DNA from: an uncultured Oscillospiraceae bacterium
GTDB taxonomy: Bacteria; Bacillota; Clostridia; Oscillospirales; Oscillospiraceae
NCBI GenBank assembly: GCA_910587205.1
Contig: CAJULZ010000002.1
Location: 1 to 64,000 of the forward strand
Length of the DNA: 64,000 nt
Direction of reading: 5' to 3'
Position numbers and translations under genes: made by a program. This document shows positions 27,453 to 36,614 of the stretch, one piece after another. The stretch's first letter is position 1, and every line of letters starts with the position of its first letter. Under the pieces are notes generated by a model, which saw nothing but the letters and a program-made list of their open reading frames with translations, made no database searches and was not told the origin of the DNA.

Positions 27453-28694
27453 GTGGTCTGTACCCTGATGCATAAGCGGCTTGCTGTCGCGGAGCTGGAG
27501 CTGGATGAAGCAACCGGCTTTATCCAAAGGATAGACAATGTATTGATGCCGGAACATCTGCCTGTTGGTACCTGCTCTTTTAATGGCACAGTTGACCGCG
27601 CAGCCTTGAATGAGTGGTGGACAGACCGTTCTATCCCCGCCAGCCGTTCCGGGATTCGAGAGGCCTTGGAGACACTGGATGTTGCCAGTACGAGTCTGCT
27701 TCTGCTCCGCAGCTACGGACTCAGCCTTTCTGACCACTATTGGATTTGTCCTCAGGGAGCTGGTTTCACCTGGGATCAGGTCAACTTTTTTGATAATCCC
27801 TTCTCTGCCGACATGGGTGATGTTCTGTTTGGACGGCCGAAGAAGGAGACCGGCTTTGATTTCAGTTCCCCGGACAACACTTCGGACGGATTTTTGAAGA
27901 AGCGGTGGAAGATCATCAACGGCAGCCGCTGTCTTGTCAAGGGCGGCAGCGACCCCTTTCAGCAGCAGCCCTTCAATGAGGTCATTGTGTCCGGCATTAT
28001 GGAGTGTCTTGGCATCCCGCATATTCCCTATACCCTTATCTGGAACGATGGGCGCCCCTACAGTGTGTGCGAGGATTTTGTCTCCCCAAACACAGAATTG
28101 GTGAGCGCGTGGCGGATCATGCGGACGATGAGGAAGGACAACAGCACCTCTGTATACCAGCATTTCATAAACTGTTGTCAGGCCCTCGGCGTGGGGGACA
28201 TTGTACCAGCCTTGGACAGGATGATTGTGCTGGATTATTTGATTGCCAACGAGGATCGCCATCTCAATAATTTTGGCCTGCTCCGTAATCCGGAGACATT
28301 GGAATGGCTTGGTATGGCTCCGATTTTTGACAGCGGCAGCTCTCTGGGCTATGACAGGACGGCACCCCGGATCGGGGTAGAGCGGGATATCGTCTGCAAG
28401 CCGTTCAAGCAGCATCACGCGGAACAGCTCAAACTGGTGTCCTCTTTTGACTGGGTCAATCCCGATGCGCTTGCGGATATCGGCACCTTGATCCGGGGCA
28501 CCCTGGCCGATGACCGGTCACGGGAGCTCGTCGGCGGTGATCGGATTGAGGCCATTGCGTCTGCCGCCGAGAAGAGAACCCACATCCTCCGGGAGTTGGT
28601 GATGGCCCAGCAGCCATCCGGCTTAGTGTCCGATGCCGAGGGGGATGTAGAGGAGGACATTGCGGCGGACTATACCCCGAAAATGACGATGTAG
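27453..28694 (+). CDS. HipA-like kinase domain protein
   Basis: The 413-residue protein has the HipA-type kinase core: VLDYLIANEDRHLNNFGLLR (catalytic loop, N-x-D-R-H) and MAPIFDSGSSLGYD (metal-binding D-x-G). An upstream lysine region (RWKIINGSRCLVKGG) fits ATP binding. HipA kinases phosphorylate translation factors or tRNA synthetases. No HipB-type antitoxin gene is next to it, so a toxin-antitoxin role is not shown. I chose GTG 27453, preceded by GGAGGG; the frame is open further upstream, but the promoter occupies that sequence. It is convergent with the relaxase gene. Confidence 0.72.
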   Translation: MVCTLMHKRLAVAELELDEATGFIQRIDNVLMPEHLPVGTCSFNGTVDRAALNEWWTDRSIPASRSGIREALETLDVASTSLLLLRSYGLSLSDHYWICPQGAGFTWDQVNFFDNPFSADMGDVLFGRPKKETGFDFSSPDNTSDGFLKKRWKIINGSRCLVKGGSDPFQQQPFNEVIVSGIMECLGIPHIPYTLIWNDGRPYSVCEDFVSPNTELVSAWRIMRTMRKDNSTSVYQHFINCCQALGVGDIVPALDRMIVLDYLIANEDRHLNNFGLLRNPETLEWLGMAPIFDSGSSLGYDRTAPRIGVERDIVCKPFKQHHAEQLKLVSSFDWVNPDALADIGTLIRGTLADDRSRELVGGDRIEAIASAAEKRTHILRELVMAQQPSGLVSDAEGDVEEDIAADYTPKMTM

Positions 28695-28698
28695 GAGT

Positions 28699-30662
28699 TC
28701 AGCGGCCCCCGCTCTGCGGGAGGCCGCTTTCCCGTCGCCTCATGGCCAAGCCGCCCCAACCCTGCTCCTCGTGGTCGTCCGGCTTGTGGCCCATGGCGAT
28801 CTTCTTTTCCTGGATCCTGCGCCGCAGTTTGCGGTCGGTGAACTGCTGGCCACGGGTGCTGTCCATTGTCCGGGCGTTGTCCTGGAAGATCTGTCCTATC
28901 GAATGGAGCAGACTGTTGACCGCCAGGATGGCGGGGGGCAGAGAGGGACTATCCTGCCGCTCCAGCAGGATCTGGGCATAGGTGTGCCCCTGTTTCGCTG
29001 CCTGGGTCAGCCAGTGGATGGCTTGCTCCATGTCCTGGGGGATATCTTCACCTTCCCAATACAGCTTGCCCAGCATATATTCTGCGTAGGGGTTGTCAGC
29101 CTCCGCCGACATTGTGAGCCAAGGCAGGGCCTCCGTCACATTTCCATCTTTCAAAAGCTCCTTGGCCAGACGGTAGGCGGCAAATTCGTGCCCACCCTCA
29201 GCGGCTTGCGTCAGCCAGCGGATGCCCTGCTCCCGGTTATGGACTTCTGCGTCATCGGCCAGCAGCAACTTACCCAGCGCGTACTGCACGCCCGGCAGCT
29301 CTCGCGCCGCCTGTTCGAACCAACACCGCGCCTCCACCCAGTCCGGCGTGAGCAGCGGGCCGTCCCGATACAGCCTGCCCAGGAGAAGCTGGGCGTAGGG
29401 TTCGCCATTTTCTGCCTGTGTGCGAAGCCGCTCCACCCCTTTATCGCGTAGATCCAGAGGGAAGCTGTCATCGCAAATTACAGACCATAGCCGTTGGCAG
29501 GTTTCACCGTCTCGGAGGATATCGTCCGGCTCATCGTGCCGCTCCATATGCCTGTCCTCAAAAGTGAGGTGCCCCAGACGGAGTGCCGCCTGAATAACAG
29601 CATTGTGGATGGCACGGAATTCCTTCTGCTGGGACAGCGGCACACGCTCTACCGGCTTGCTTGAATAGAACTCGTTTACCTCCTGCTGAAGCTCCAGCCA
29701 CCTTTCATAGCACGACTTTACCGAGGGCAGCCGTGCCATCTGATCCACGATTTCATCCACCTGGGTTTTCATACGTTTGGAGAGATAGCCGTACTGTTTT
29801 TTGCCCTTCACGTTTTTTAGATCATGGGATAGCGCCAGCAGGAGCGTTTCAACTTCCGGGTGCTCACAAACATGGTGCTTCATCTCGTCAGCCAGCTCCA
29901 GCATGGCACGGCGGGCCTCTGCCACCAGATCATTCCGAGACTGACTTTTCTGCTCGTAGATGTGGAGCATCTCCTGATGGAAGATATCGTTAGTTAGCTT
30001 GGACTTGATTTTCTCAATACCTACCGGGCTGAGATAACCGGGTGCGTCCCCGGCAGACCACGCCATCACGTGGACGTGGGGATGGTCGCCCTCGTCATGG
30101 AACGCAGCGTACCAGCGGAACTCGTTGGGCGGGATGTTCATGGCGGCGGCGATGTCGTTGCGGTGGGCACGGAGCAGGTTGCGCCATGTCCTGGCGCTGT
30201 CATAGCCCAGGCGGGCGGCATCCTCCCGTTTCAGCGAGATGATGTGCGTCCACACATTTTTCTCGCAGCTTTGCAGCTCAGCAGTCACTTCTTTCAAATC
30301 CACGTAGTCCTCATCGCCGAACAGGCCGTGGCTGCCTACGCGCTCCACACGAGGACGGGTAGCGATGTACTGCGCGTAGATATCACTCTGCTGAACGTCA
30401 GACCAATGATCCTCCAGCGTCCGTGTGATGAATGCCGAGGCGTTGACCTTGGTGGGGGCGTCACGGTAGCCGCTGTACTCCGGCAGCTTTTTTGCGGCAG
30501 GAAAATCTTTTGTCAGTTGAGAGATGAGCTGCTCCTGTTTTTTTGTGGCGGACGGCCATCGGGCACCATCGCCACCCGCGCCCGTGTGGCGATGTACCTG
30601 GCGTGACCGCCCGCGCCTTTGCCGCCCTTGAGGAACGGGCTTTTCAAAATCAGTCGGGCCAT
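28699..30662 (-). pseudogene. MobP3-type relaxase with Sel1 repeats, frameshifted near the N-terminus
   Basis: ATG 30662 starts MARLILKSPFLKGGKGAG...RYIATR, the usual MobP3 N-terminus. Near 30547-30551 one base appears missing, and the frame continues as ATKKQEQLISQLTKDF. The long frame carries YIATRPRVE, WTHIISLKREDAARLGYD and the relaxase histidine cluster FHDEGDHPHVHVMAW. The C-terminal third is built of Sel1-type repeats (YAQLLLGRLYRDG, YAEYMLGKLYWEGEDI), an unusual addition. Relaxases nick oriT and pilot DNA during conjugation. Its start overlaps the end of the ribbon-helix-helix gene at 30650, as in mobilization operons. Confidence 0.82.
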
Positions 30663-31078
30663 TCGTCCTCCACGCCGTCATCCGGCCTGCGGATTTTTTC
30701 CTCAAAGGATAACCGCCCATTTGTGCCTTTCACGTTTTGCACACTCTCTGCCCTGCGGCGGCGCAGATCCTCCTCGGTGAGTTCGTAGCTGTCTGCCAGA
30801 ATACCCATTACCATGTCCAACTCCACCGAGTGCCTGTAAATCAGGGACGAGAGCCTGTCCTCAAACATCCCAAGCCGCCCATCCAGGGACGAGAGCACCG
30901 CCCTGGGCAGCGTGCCGCTGTCATCCTGGACGGCCAGGTGATCCACGTAGAAATTCACCGCCCGCTCCACGAACTGGTTCCGGCTGCCACAGCCCGCCGC
31001 CTTGTACCACTGGTCGATCTTTCGCTTGGTGTCCGGCTTCATACGAAGGGCCAGACGATCCTTGTTTTCTGTACTCAT
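30650..31078 (-). CDS. Ribbon-helix-helix mobilization accessory protein
   Basis: A 142-residue protein with an N-terminal ribbon-helix-helix-like segment (LALRMKPDTKRKIDQWY, GSRNQFVERAVNFYVDHL) and a charged C-terminal part. Proteins of this type bind oriT and recruit the relaxase. Its stop lies 13 bases inside the relaxase gene. The non-coding 410 bp just upstream of its start hold several palindromes and probably the oriT. Confidence 0.75.
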   Translation of the reverse strand: MSTENKDRLALRMKPDTKRKIDQWYKAAGCGSRNQFVERAVNFYVDHLAVQDDSGTLPRAVLSSLDGRLGMFEDRLSSLIYRHSVELDMVMGILADSYELTEEDLRRRRAESVQNVKGTNGRLSFEEKIRRPDDGVEDEWPD

Positions 31079-31488
31079 AATACCTCCAAATTCTTGATAG
31101 ACGCTGCCTCAACCCGTTGGGACGGCTGTGTTTGTGGAAAAACAGACACCATCGCCCGACTTTTCACCGGAAAGAGACGCCTGTCAAGAGCCCCGCCGGG
31201 AAGCCCGGGAGCCTTTGAAAACGGTCCGCACTGCGGGCCGATGTGACCTGCCGGGCGTCACTTGTGACGCCGGCGTTTATCCTGCTTACCCTAAAATCGG
31301 GCTTCTGAGCTGTCCTTCGTCCTGTGCCCGGGGTGGCCCCTACTGATTACGGCATAGTAAAATTTTCCGCTTTTGATTCCCAAGGGGGCCGCTCCCCGAC
31401 AATTGGCCACACGGGGGCCAACGCCGCGTTTTACGCCCTCGAAGGTGGTACGGATGCCACTCGGCGCGCAGGAGGGGTACAAGGGCCT
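31079..31488. other. Candidate oriT region
   Basis: This gene-free stretch lies between the mobilization operon and the winged-helix gene. It has a perfect palindrome GGCGTCACTTGTGACGCC (31254-31271) and a TTGGCC/GGCCAA inverted repeat near 31400-31420, plus several GC-rich short repeats. Position upstream of the accessory protein and relaxase fits an origin of transfer. The nick site cannot be placed by eye. Confidence 0.4.
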
Positions 31489-32241
31489 TCACAACGCGGA
31501 ACGGGGGCGGCCACGCTTTTGGCAGCGGCGCTCCCACTTGCGCTGGGCCTCTGCCAGCTTCAATTGCGCGAGAGATTCCTTTTCGTGTTCCTTCAAAATC
31601 TGCTCAATTGGCTTGACTGTGTAGAGCAGACTGCCGTTATAACGGCAGCCGTCCTTCCGGCAGATCATGGTTTCCTCCGCTTGAATCAGTCCCTTGTTGA
31701 TCAGCGAGCCAATGTGCTTCTGAACAGCTTTCCGGCTCATGCCCACCGCCGTGCCGATGGTGGCATAGCTGGGCCAGCACTGTCCGCTCCGCACACCTTT
31801 TTGGTAGTGGAGATAGATGTACACCAGCAGATCACCGGGCTTGAGGCCAAGTTGGAACACTTCGTTGGGGACGGGAAACACAGCACTGAACACCTCACCA
31901 GTGAGCCATAGTCGCTTTGAGGATATCCAGCGGTTGCGGAGTGCCGCATAGCTTTGTTCGCGCACGTGAGTTTCAATAGGATTCAGCATGTAGAAGAACG
32001 TTTGCCCGTGCTTCTTCACCTTGATGAATCCAGCATCAGCCAGCATACGCAGATGTGTATGCACGGTTTTTGCGCACAGTCCAACTGCTTTGCCAATGAC
32101 GGCACAGCTCATTTTGTCCGCCCCATGTTTCAGGCTCTTGCGGTAGATCAGATAGAGATATACCAGCAGCGGCCCATGTCCCAGGCCGAGCTTGAATACT
32201 TCCTGCGGCAGGCAGAATTCGTTGGGAGGTGATTCTGTCAC
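31489..32241 (-). CDS. Duplicated winged-helix protein of mobile element (replication/regulatory type)
   Basis: The 250-residue protein contains two similar winged-helix units. The first has LPQEVFKLGLGHGPLLVYLY and GKAVGLCAKTVHTHLRML; the second has VPNEVFQLGLKPGDLLVYIY and GTAVGMSRKAVQKHIGSL. The parallel spacing shows an internal duplication. The C-terminal tail is basic. It most resembles helix-turn-helix proteins near replication and transfer genes of clostridial elements. GTG 32241 is chosen because AGAGGTG precedes it. A decayed relative lies at 52186-52648. Confidence 0.65.
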   Translation of the reverse strand: MTESPPNEFCLPQEVFKLGLGHGPLLVYLYLIYRKSLKHGADKMSCAVIGKAVGLCAKTVHTHLRMLADAGFIKVKKHGQTFFYMLNPIETHVREQSYAALRNRWISSKRLWLTGEVFSAVFPVPNEVFQLGLKPGDLLVYIYLHYQKGVRSGQCWPSYATIGTAVGMSRKAVQKHIGSLINKGLIQAEETMICRKDGCRYNGSLLYTVKPIEQILKEHEKESLAQLKLAEAQRKWERRCQKRGRPRSAL

Positions 32242-32255
32242 TAACCATGCACCTC

Positions 32256-32573
32256 TCACTGCTGCCCTCCTGTGTGCCGTTCCACCCACTCCACGAACTT
32301 CTCCTTCGGCACCACCATCCGGCTGCCAACCCTCAGCACAGGAAAAACAAATGGGGCCCCCGCAAAGCCGCCCTTTGGCTTTGTGGGGAGAGGAGGCGCA
32401 ACGGAGCGAACGAGCTTTCGGCCTTGGCCGGAAGTGAGAGATGCGGAGTTTGCGCCGACGACGTGCATCAGCTCGTAACCGCTGGATGGCGATACGCCCA
32501 GTACCGTCGCCACCATTGCCGCATTTAGAAATAGCGGCAGCTCATCATAACTTTTGTACTCAGATAATTTCAT
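32256..32573 (-). CDS. Excisionase-type DNA-binding protein with in-frame palindromic insertion
   Basis: ATG 32573 gives 105 residues. The flanks look like a normal MerR/Xis-type excisionase: FLNAAMVATVLGVSPSSGYE then PVLRVGSRMVVPKEKFVEWV. Between them about 36 extra residues (GANSASLTSGQGRKLV... PTKPKGGFAG) are encoded by a palindromic repeat whose second copy lies at 32650-32745. The reading frame is kept through the insertion. Whether the protein still binds DNA is unknown, since the insert falls between the recognition helix and the wing strand. Confidence 0.7.
   Translation of the reverse strand: MKLSEYKSYDELPLFLNAAMVATVLGVSPSSGYELMHVVGANSASLTSGQGRKLVRSVAPPLPTKPKGGFAGAPFVFPVLRVGSRMVVPKEKFVEWVERHTGGQQ
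32345..32458 (-). repeat. Palindromic repeat element, copy 1 (inside the excisionase gene)
   Basis: Read on the minus strand it runs from near TCTCACTTCCGG through CCGAAAGCTCG, CCTCCTCTCCCCAC and CAAAGCCAAAGGGCGGCTTTG to GGGGCCCC. The element holds two hairpins (CCGG/CCGG region and CAAAGCC/GGCTTTG). It aligns with copy 2 on the other strand. The inserted length is a multiple of three, so the host gene stays open. Confidence 0.65.
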
Positions 32574-32649
32574 TTGGAATCCTTTCATTGAATTTTGATT
32601 GGCCACACACCGTACCTGTCCCAGCCCCTTGTCGTCGCAAGTTCCATAT

Positions 32650-32745
32650 CACTCGCTTTCGGATAAATCCGAAAGTTCGCTCATTTCACTGCTCCTCCTC
32701 CCCCCACAAAGCCAGGGGCGGCTTTGCGGGGATCCCCGTTTTCAC
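32650..32745 (+). repeat. Palindromic repeat element, copy 2 (intergenic)
   Basis: Plus-strand sequence with CTTTCGGATAAATCCGAAAG, GCTCCTCCTCCCCCCAC and CAAAGCCAGGGGCGGCTTTG matches copy 1 on the opposite strand at most positions. Copy 2 is not in a gene. The rest of 32574-32862 holds nothing else that I can support. Confidence 0.6.
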
Positions 32746-32862
32746 CCTGTTGGCACGCTCACCCCACACAGGGATCTTGGCTGTGCTTCGCCCAAGGAGT
32801 ATGTTCTTCGGTGGTGGGTATTCAGTTGTCTGTCTTGCGCCTTGGAAAAGAATAACAGAGAA

Positions 32863-32891
32863 TTGACAGCCTGCCAATGGTTTTGCATAAT
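32863..32891 (+). promoter_or_regulatory. Promoter of the DUF6076 gene
   Basis: TTGACA (32863-32868), 17 bases, CATAAT (32886-32891): a near-consensus housekeeping promoter 74 bases before the chosen start. Confidence 0.75.
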
Positions 32892-32964
32892 ATTGTTTGA
32901 AGCAATATGGATTACCCGGTTTTCTGGAGCATCCTGATTTTCAAAAATGGAGGGCGGCGCGGCT

Positions 32965-34398
32965 ATGCTTCAGTATAATTTTGACACATCTGAATATCAG
33001 CAATCCAGCTCCGCACGGTACGCATCCGGCTGGGATGGCTGCGTCGATCTCTCGCCCGCCTTTTTCAAAAACGAGGTGTCTTACTTTTCAGATGAAAGGA
33101 AATTATACCTCAGCGTTTGTCCTACCTATGAATTTGAAACGCTGTTTGGGCTTTACTGCGATCTGGAACTCCCCGCCCCCACAGCATATCAGGATGATCC
33201 GGAAGTAGAGGAGGTGGAGCGTTGGCGCAAGGCCCGGCAAGAGCTCCTCAAGAAATTTGGTCCGGCGTTCGAGGTTCGGACACCGCCACCGATCTATCCT
33301 CACGAATCCTCGGAGCGGAAGATAAACGCGTTCAGCGGCACAGAAGTCAGCGTGCCGCTGGGCGAGGGCCTTTTGAATTTTTGCTATGCAGACTTTAACT
33401 CCGCATTCGAGCATTGTGTGCCAGCATATCGGGAGCTTACGCAAAGCGCAGATGCTCCAGCCAAGATCCGCAGCGCGGAAGAAGGCATCATCCGCCTTTA
33501 TGAACTGTACGCCGAGATATTCCCCGCACTGAGCGAGGTCTTTTACGCCTCCCTCTACACGGCCTGCTTCCCGCCCCAGTTCACACGGAAAACGGTACAG
33601 GCTTTGAAATACTACCAGCAGTATGTTTCCTTCCTGCAGGCAGAATTTTTGGAACTGATTGAGTTCTGCCTTGACAAAGAGTTCAGGCCGGAGGTGCTGG
33701 GGCAGCTGTACCCATCGGAGCGTTATGCGCTTTGGTGCAAGATCAAAGGCGTACCAGCCGGCCACATGCGTCAGGAGACATTTCAGGCGGATTCCTATGA
33801 GCCCCACGGTACGGTGATGCCGTTTGGCGCTGACCTGGGCGACCCGGACCGCCCCCTCAGCCTGGATATCCCGCTAACCCCGGAGCAGAAGGAATTTGCC
33901 AGAGAATACGGTCTGTCCGAACACATCTTGCAACTGCGCTATACGTTCCACTGCTTCATTTCCACCAGCTACGCCTGTGAGAATCTGCGGGATATGCTCT
34001 TTCTGGAATTCACAAAGATCCTGGAGGCCGGGGTGGAATTCCAGAGGTGCAAACGCTGTGGGAAATATTTTGTAGTCAAAGGGAATTACCACGGATCGTA
34101 CTGTGACCGCGTCGCGGTTGGGGAAAGCCGCAACTGCCAGCAGCTGGCGGCGCAGGAAACGTATCTGAGCAAGCTGAAAAATAACAACGGTGAGAACCCG
34201 CTGAACGTCTATCAAAAATACTACAAGCGGTATTTTGCCAGGGTGAAGGCCGGGAGCCTGAAAGAGAAACAGTTCCGGCAGTGGCAGTATGAAGCCGTCC
34301 GGAAGCGGGACGCCTGCTTGAACGGGGAGATACCCCTGGGCGAATTCAAGGATTGGCTGGAGGCAAGTATGCCAAACCGGGGGAAGAAAAGGAATTGA
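32965..34398 (+). CDS. DUF6076 domain protein with zinc-ribbon-like motif
   Basis: The 477-residue protein is cytoplasmic and mostly helical. Near the C-terminus it has a zinc-ribbon-like cluster (CKRCGKYFVVKGNYHGSYCD), followed by a lysine/glutamine-rich segment. This matches the DUF6076 family, frequent in clostridial mobile elements and of unknown function. ATG 32965 follows GGAGGG; an in-frame ATG at 32947 is possible but would put the ribosome site inside the gene. It has its own promoter and is the right-hand end gene of the element. No partner gene is seen. Confidence 0.72.
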   Translation: MLQYNFDTSEYQQSSSARYASGWDGCVDLSPAFFKNEVSYFSDERKLYLSVCPTYEFETLFGLYCDLELPAPTAYQDDPEVEEVERWRKARQELLKKFGPAFEVRTPPPIYPHESSERKINAFSGTEVSVPLGEGLLNFCYADFNSAFEHCVPAYRELTQSADAPAKIRSAEEGIIRLYELYAEIFPALSEVFYASLYTACFPPQFTRKTVQALKYYQQYVSFLQAEFLELIEFCLDKEFRPEVLGQLYPSERYALWCKIKGVPAGHMRQETFQADSYEPHGTVMPFGADLGDPDRPLSLDIPLTPEQKEFAREYGLSEHILQLRYTFHCFISTSYACENLRDMLFLEFTKILEAGVEFQRCKRCGKYFVVKGNYHGSYCDRVAVGESRNCQQLAAQETYLSKLKNNNGENPLNVYQKYYKRYFARVKAGSLKEKQFRQWQYEAVRKRDACLNGEIPLGEFKDWLEASMPNRGKKRN

Positions 34399-34513
34399 TG
34401 GATTGCCGGTCTACCATGGAAATCTTATGAAAAGCGTACAAACGGCTGCTTCTGATAAAGGGGAATGCGCGGCGGGTAGGGAATCCGGTGGGGCCGCCCC
34501 CGCGGGTTTCCCC

Positions 34514-34541
34514 TTGCGTTTTTTTGCCGGGCAGCTATAAT
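34514..34541 (+). promoter_or_regulatory. Promoter of the O-acyltransferase operon
   Basis: TTGCGT (34514-34519), 16 bases, TATAAT (34536-34541), about 50 bases before the lipoprotein start. The stretch 34399-34513 carries no gene. Confidence 0.6.
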
Positions 34542-34592
34542 AGATGCCAAGCTTGCAAAAATGGCCGGAAGCCGGACAGGGGGTGCGGGGAT

Positions 34593-36373
34593 ATGAAGGG
34601 AAGGGGATGGATGGCCCTGCTGCTGGGGCTGGCGTGCCTGTCCGGCTGCGTCCGCCCCGCCGCCGAGCCCCCGGACCTGCCCTGCCGCGTGGTGCTGGAG
34701 GAGGGGGAGGGCTTTACCTGCGACGGCTACGCCCGCACCGTGGAGCGGGGAGGCACCGTCACTTCCACCTGACCTGTGGGGAGGGGTATGAGGTGGTGGG
34801 CGCGGACTGCGAAACCGCGCGGATCCGCCGCGGCCAAGATGGGACGGCCACCCTCACCCTGCGGGACGTGCGGTACTCTACCGCAGTGTCCCTCACGGTG
34901 GAAAAGAGCAGGGTAGCCCTGTATTACGACCCCAACGACGGATCCGGGGCCGACCTCACGCGGCAACTCATTGCCCCGTCCCACCTGCGGTGGAATACTG
35001 CCGGCCCCATCTTTTCCCGGGAGGGGTACACCCTCACCGGGTGGAACACCGCCCCGGACAGCTCGGGCACAGCGGTGGGGTTGGGCGGGCGGCTTTTGGC
35101 GGAGGACGGCCTCACCCTTTACGCCCAGTGGAGCCCCTGGTCCGATCCGGAGCTATTCCGGTGGGAGGAGGGCCCGGACGGCGCAGTAGTTACCGCGTAC
35201 CTGGGGGCGGAGGAGACCGTCACCGTCCCTGCGCGGCTGGGCGGGCTGCCCGTCCGTGCCCTCGCTTCGGGGGCGTTTGCGGAGGCGGGGTGCCGGCGCG
35301 TTATCCTGCCTGACACCCTGTATGCCGCGGAACCGGGCGTGTTCAGCGGGTGCCCCCTGCGGGAGGTGTGGATGTTCGACAGCATCCGCACGGTGGCCGG
35401 AGCCTTTGACGGCTGCGGGGAGCTACGCACCCTCCACCTGGGGGCGGCGGAGCCGCCGGTGTACAGCGGCACCTATTTTGACACATTTTCCGACAAATTT
35501 GACCGCCTGCTGTCTTTGAAAGACCGGCGGAAGATTGTGCTGTTTTCCGGCTCGTCCACCCGCTTCGGTTTCGAAAGCGCCGCCATTGACGCCGCTTTCC
35601 CCGGCTACGAGGTGGTGAACATGGGGGTGTACGCCTACACCAACGCCATGCCCCAGATGGAGTTGATCCTCTCCTGTATGGGCCCGGGGGACGTGCTGGT
35701 GCACTGCCCGGAGTTTGACGCATCTAAGCGGCAGTTCTGCACCACAACTGATTTGGACGCGGCGTTTTTCAACCTGGTGGAGTCCAGCTGCGATACCCTG
35801 GCCCGGCTGGACCTGCGGAGATATAGCAACGTGTTCCCCGCGCTGGAGGCCTACCTGACGGCAAAGGCGGGCATGGAGGCGAAAAGCTATGACCTGTCCC
35901 CGGCAGACTTTGACGAGGATGGCGTGCCTGTGGACAGCCCCAGCTACAACGAATATGGGGATTACGTCGTCTACCGGCCCAACGCCCACACCGAGGCCCC
36001 CATCTACGGCCTCCCGGTGCAGTATGCCGTGTCCGCCTTCCCGCGGGAACGGTTTATCCGGCCTTTGAACAAGATGTACCAGCGGTTTATGGACAAGGGT
36101 GTCGCGGTGTATTTTACCTATTCCCCCCGGAATGCCCAGGCCGTCTCCCCGGACAGCACCCCGGAGACGCGGGCGGAGCTGGACGCCTACCTGCGCAGGG
36201 AGCTGTGCGTCCCCGTGATCACGGAGCTGGAGGATTCCCTGTGGAGCGGTGTTTATCTCTATGGCACGGACAACCACCTGTCCACGGAGGGCGTGGACAT
36301 CCATACGCGGCGGTTTATTCCCCGGCTGCGGGGGCAGATGATACAAGATGGGTTGGTGGAATCCGATGGCTGA
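34593..36373 (+). pseudogene. Lipoprotein with InlB-type and leucine-rich repeats and SGNH-like domain (one frameshift)
   Basis: ATG 34593 starts a lipoprotein signal (LLLGLACLSGC). The frame stops at 34772 but continues in another frame if one T is restored at 34763-34764 (then ...VTFHLTCGEGYEV). The product of about 590 residues would have an InlB B-repeat-like domain (YTLTGWNTAPDSSGTAVG, ending LTLYAQW), BspA-type leucine-rich repeats (GLPVRALASGAFAEAGCRRV) and an SGNH/AlgJ-like domain. That domain has Ser in LFSGSSTRFGFES and Asp/His in GTDNHLSTEGVD. It probably works outside the membrane with the MBOAT protein at 36611, moving acyl groups onto a wall or capsule polymer. The frameshift may be a sequence error. 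Confidence 0.7.
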
Positions 36374-36614
36374 GCTGCTGTTCTCCCCCGCCCTCTGGTG
36401 GGCGGCGACCGCGGGGGCGGTGCTGTTTGCCGCGCTGGCCGCGCTGCATGAAAAGCTGTCCTGGCTGTGGGGGCCGCTGTCCGTCCTTTGCGCGGCAGGG
36501 GCCGTCCTACTGGCCCTGCTCCAGGGGCGGACGCTGGGGGAGGCGCTGCCCCTGGCGCTGGCGGTGGCCGCCATCGCCCTGGGGGGCCTCTGCCGGAGGG
36601 GGGACGGGAAATGA
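36366..36614 (+). CDS. Small membrane protein of the O-acyltransferase operon
   Basis: An 82-residue protein made of about three hydrophobic helices (LWWAATAGAVLFAALAAL, PLSVLCAAGAVLLALL, ALPLALAVAAIALGGL) ending in RRGDGK. It overlaps the gene upstream by 8 bases and the MBOAT start by 4 bases (ATGA), so it belongs to the operon. Another in-frame ATG lies at 36348. No function is known; it may help assemble the acyltransferase complex. Confidence 0.65.
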   Translation: MAELLFSPALWWAATAGAVLFAALAALHEKLSWLWGPLSVLCAAGAVLLALLQGRTLGEALPLALAVAAIALGGLCRRGDGK

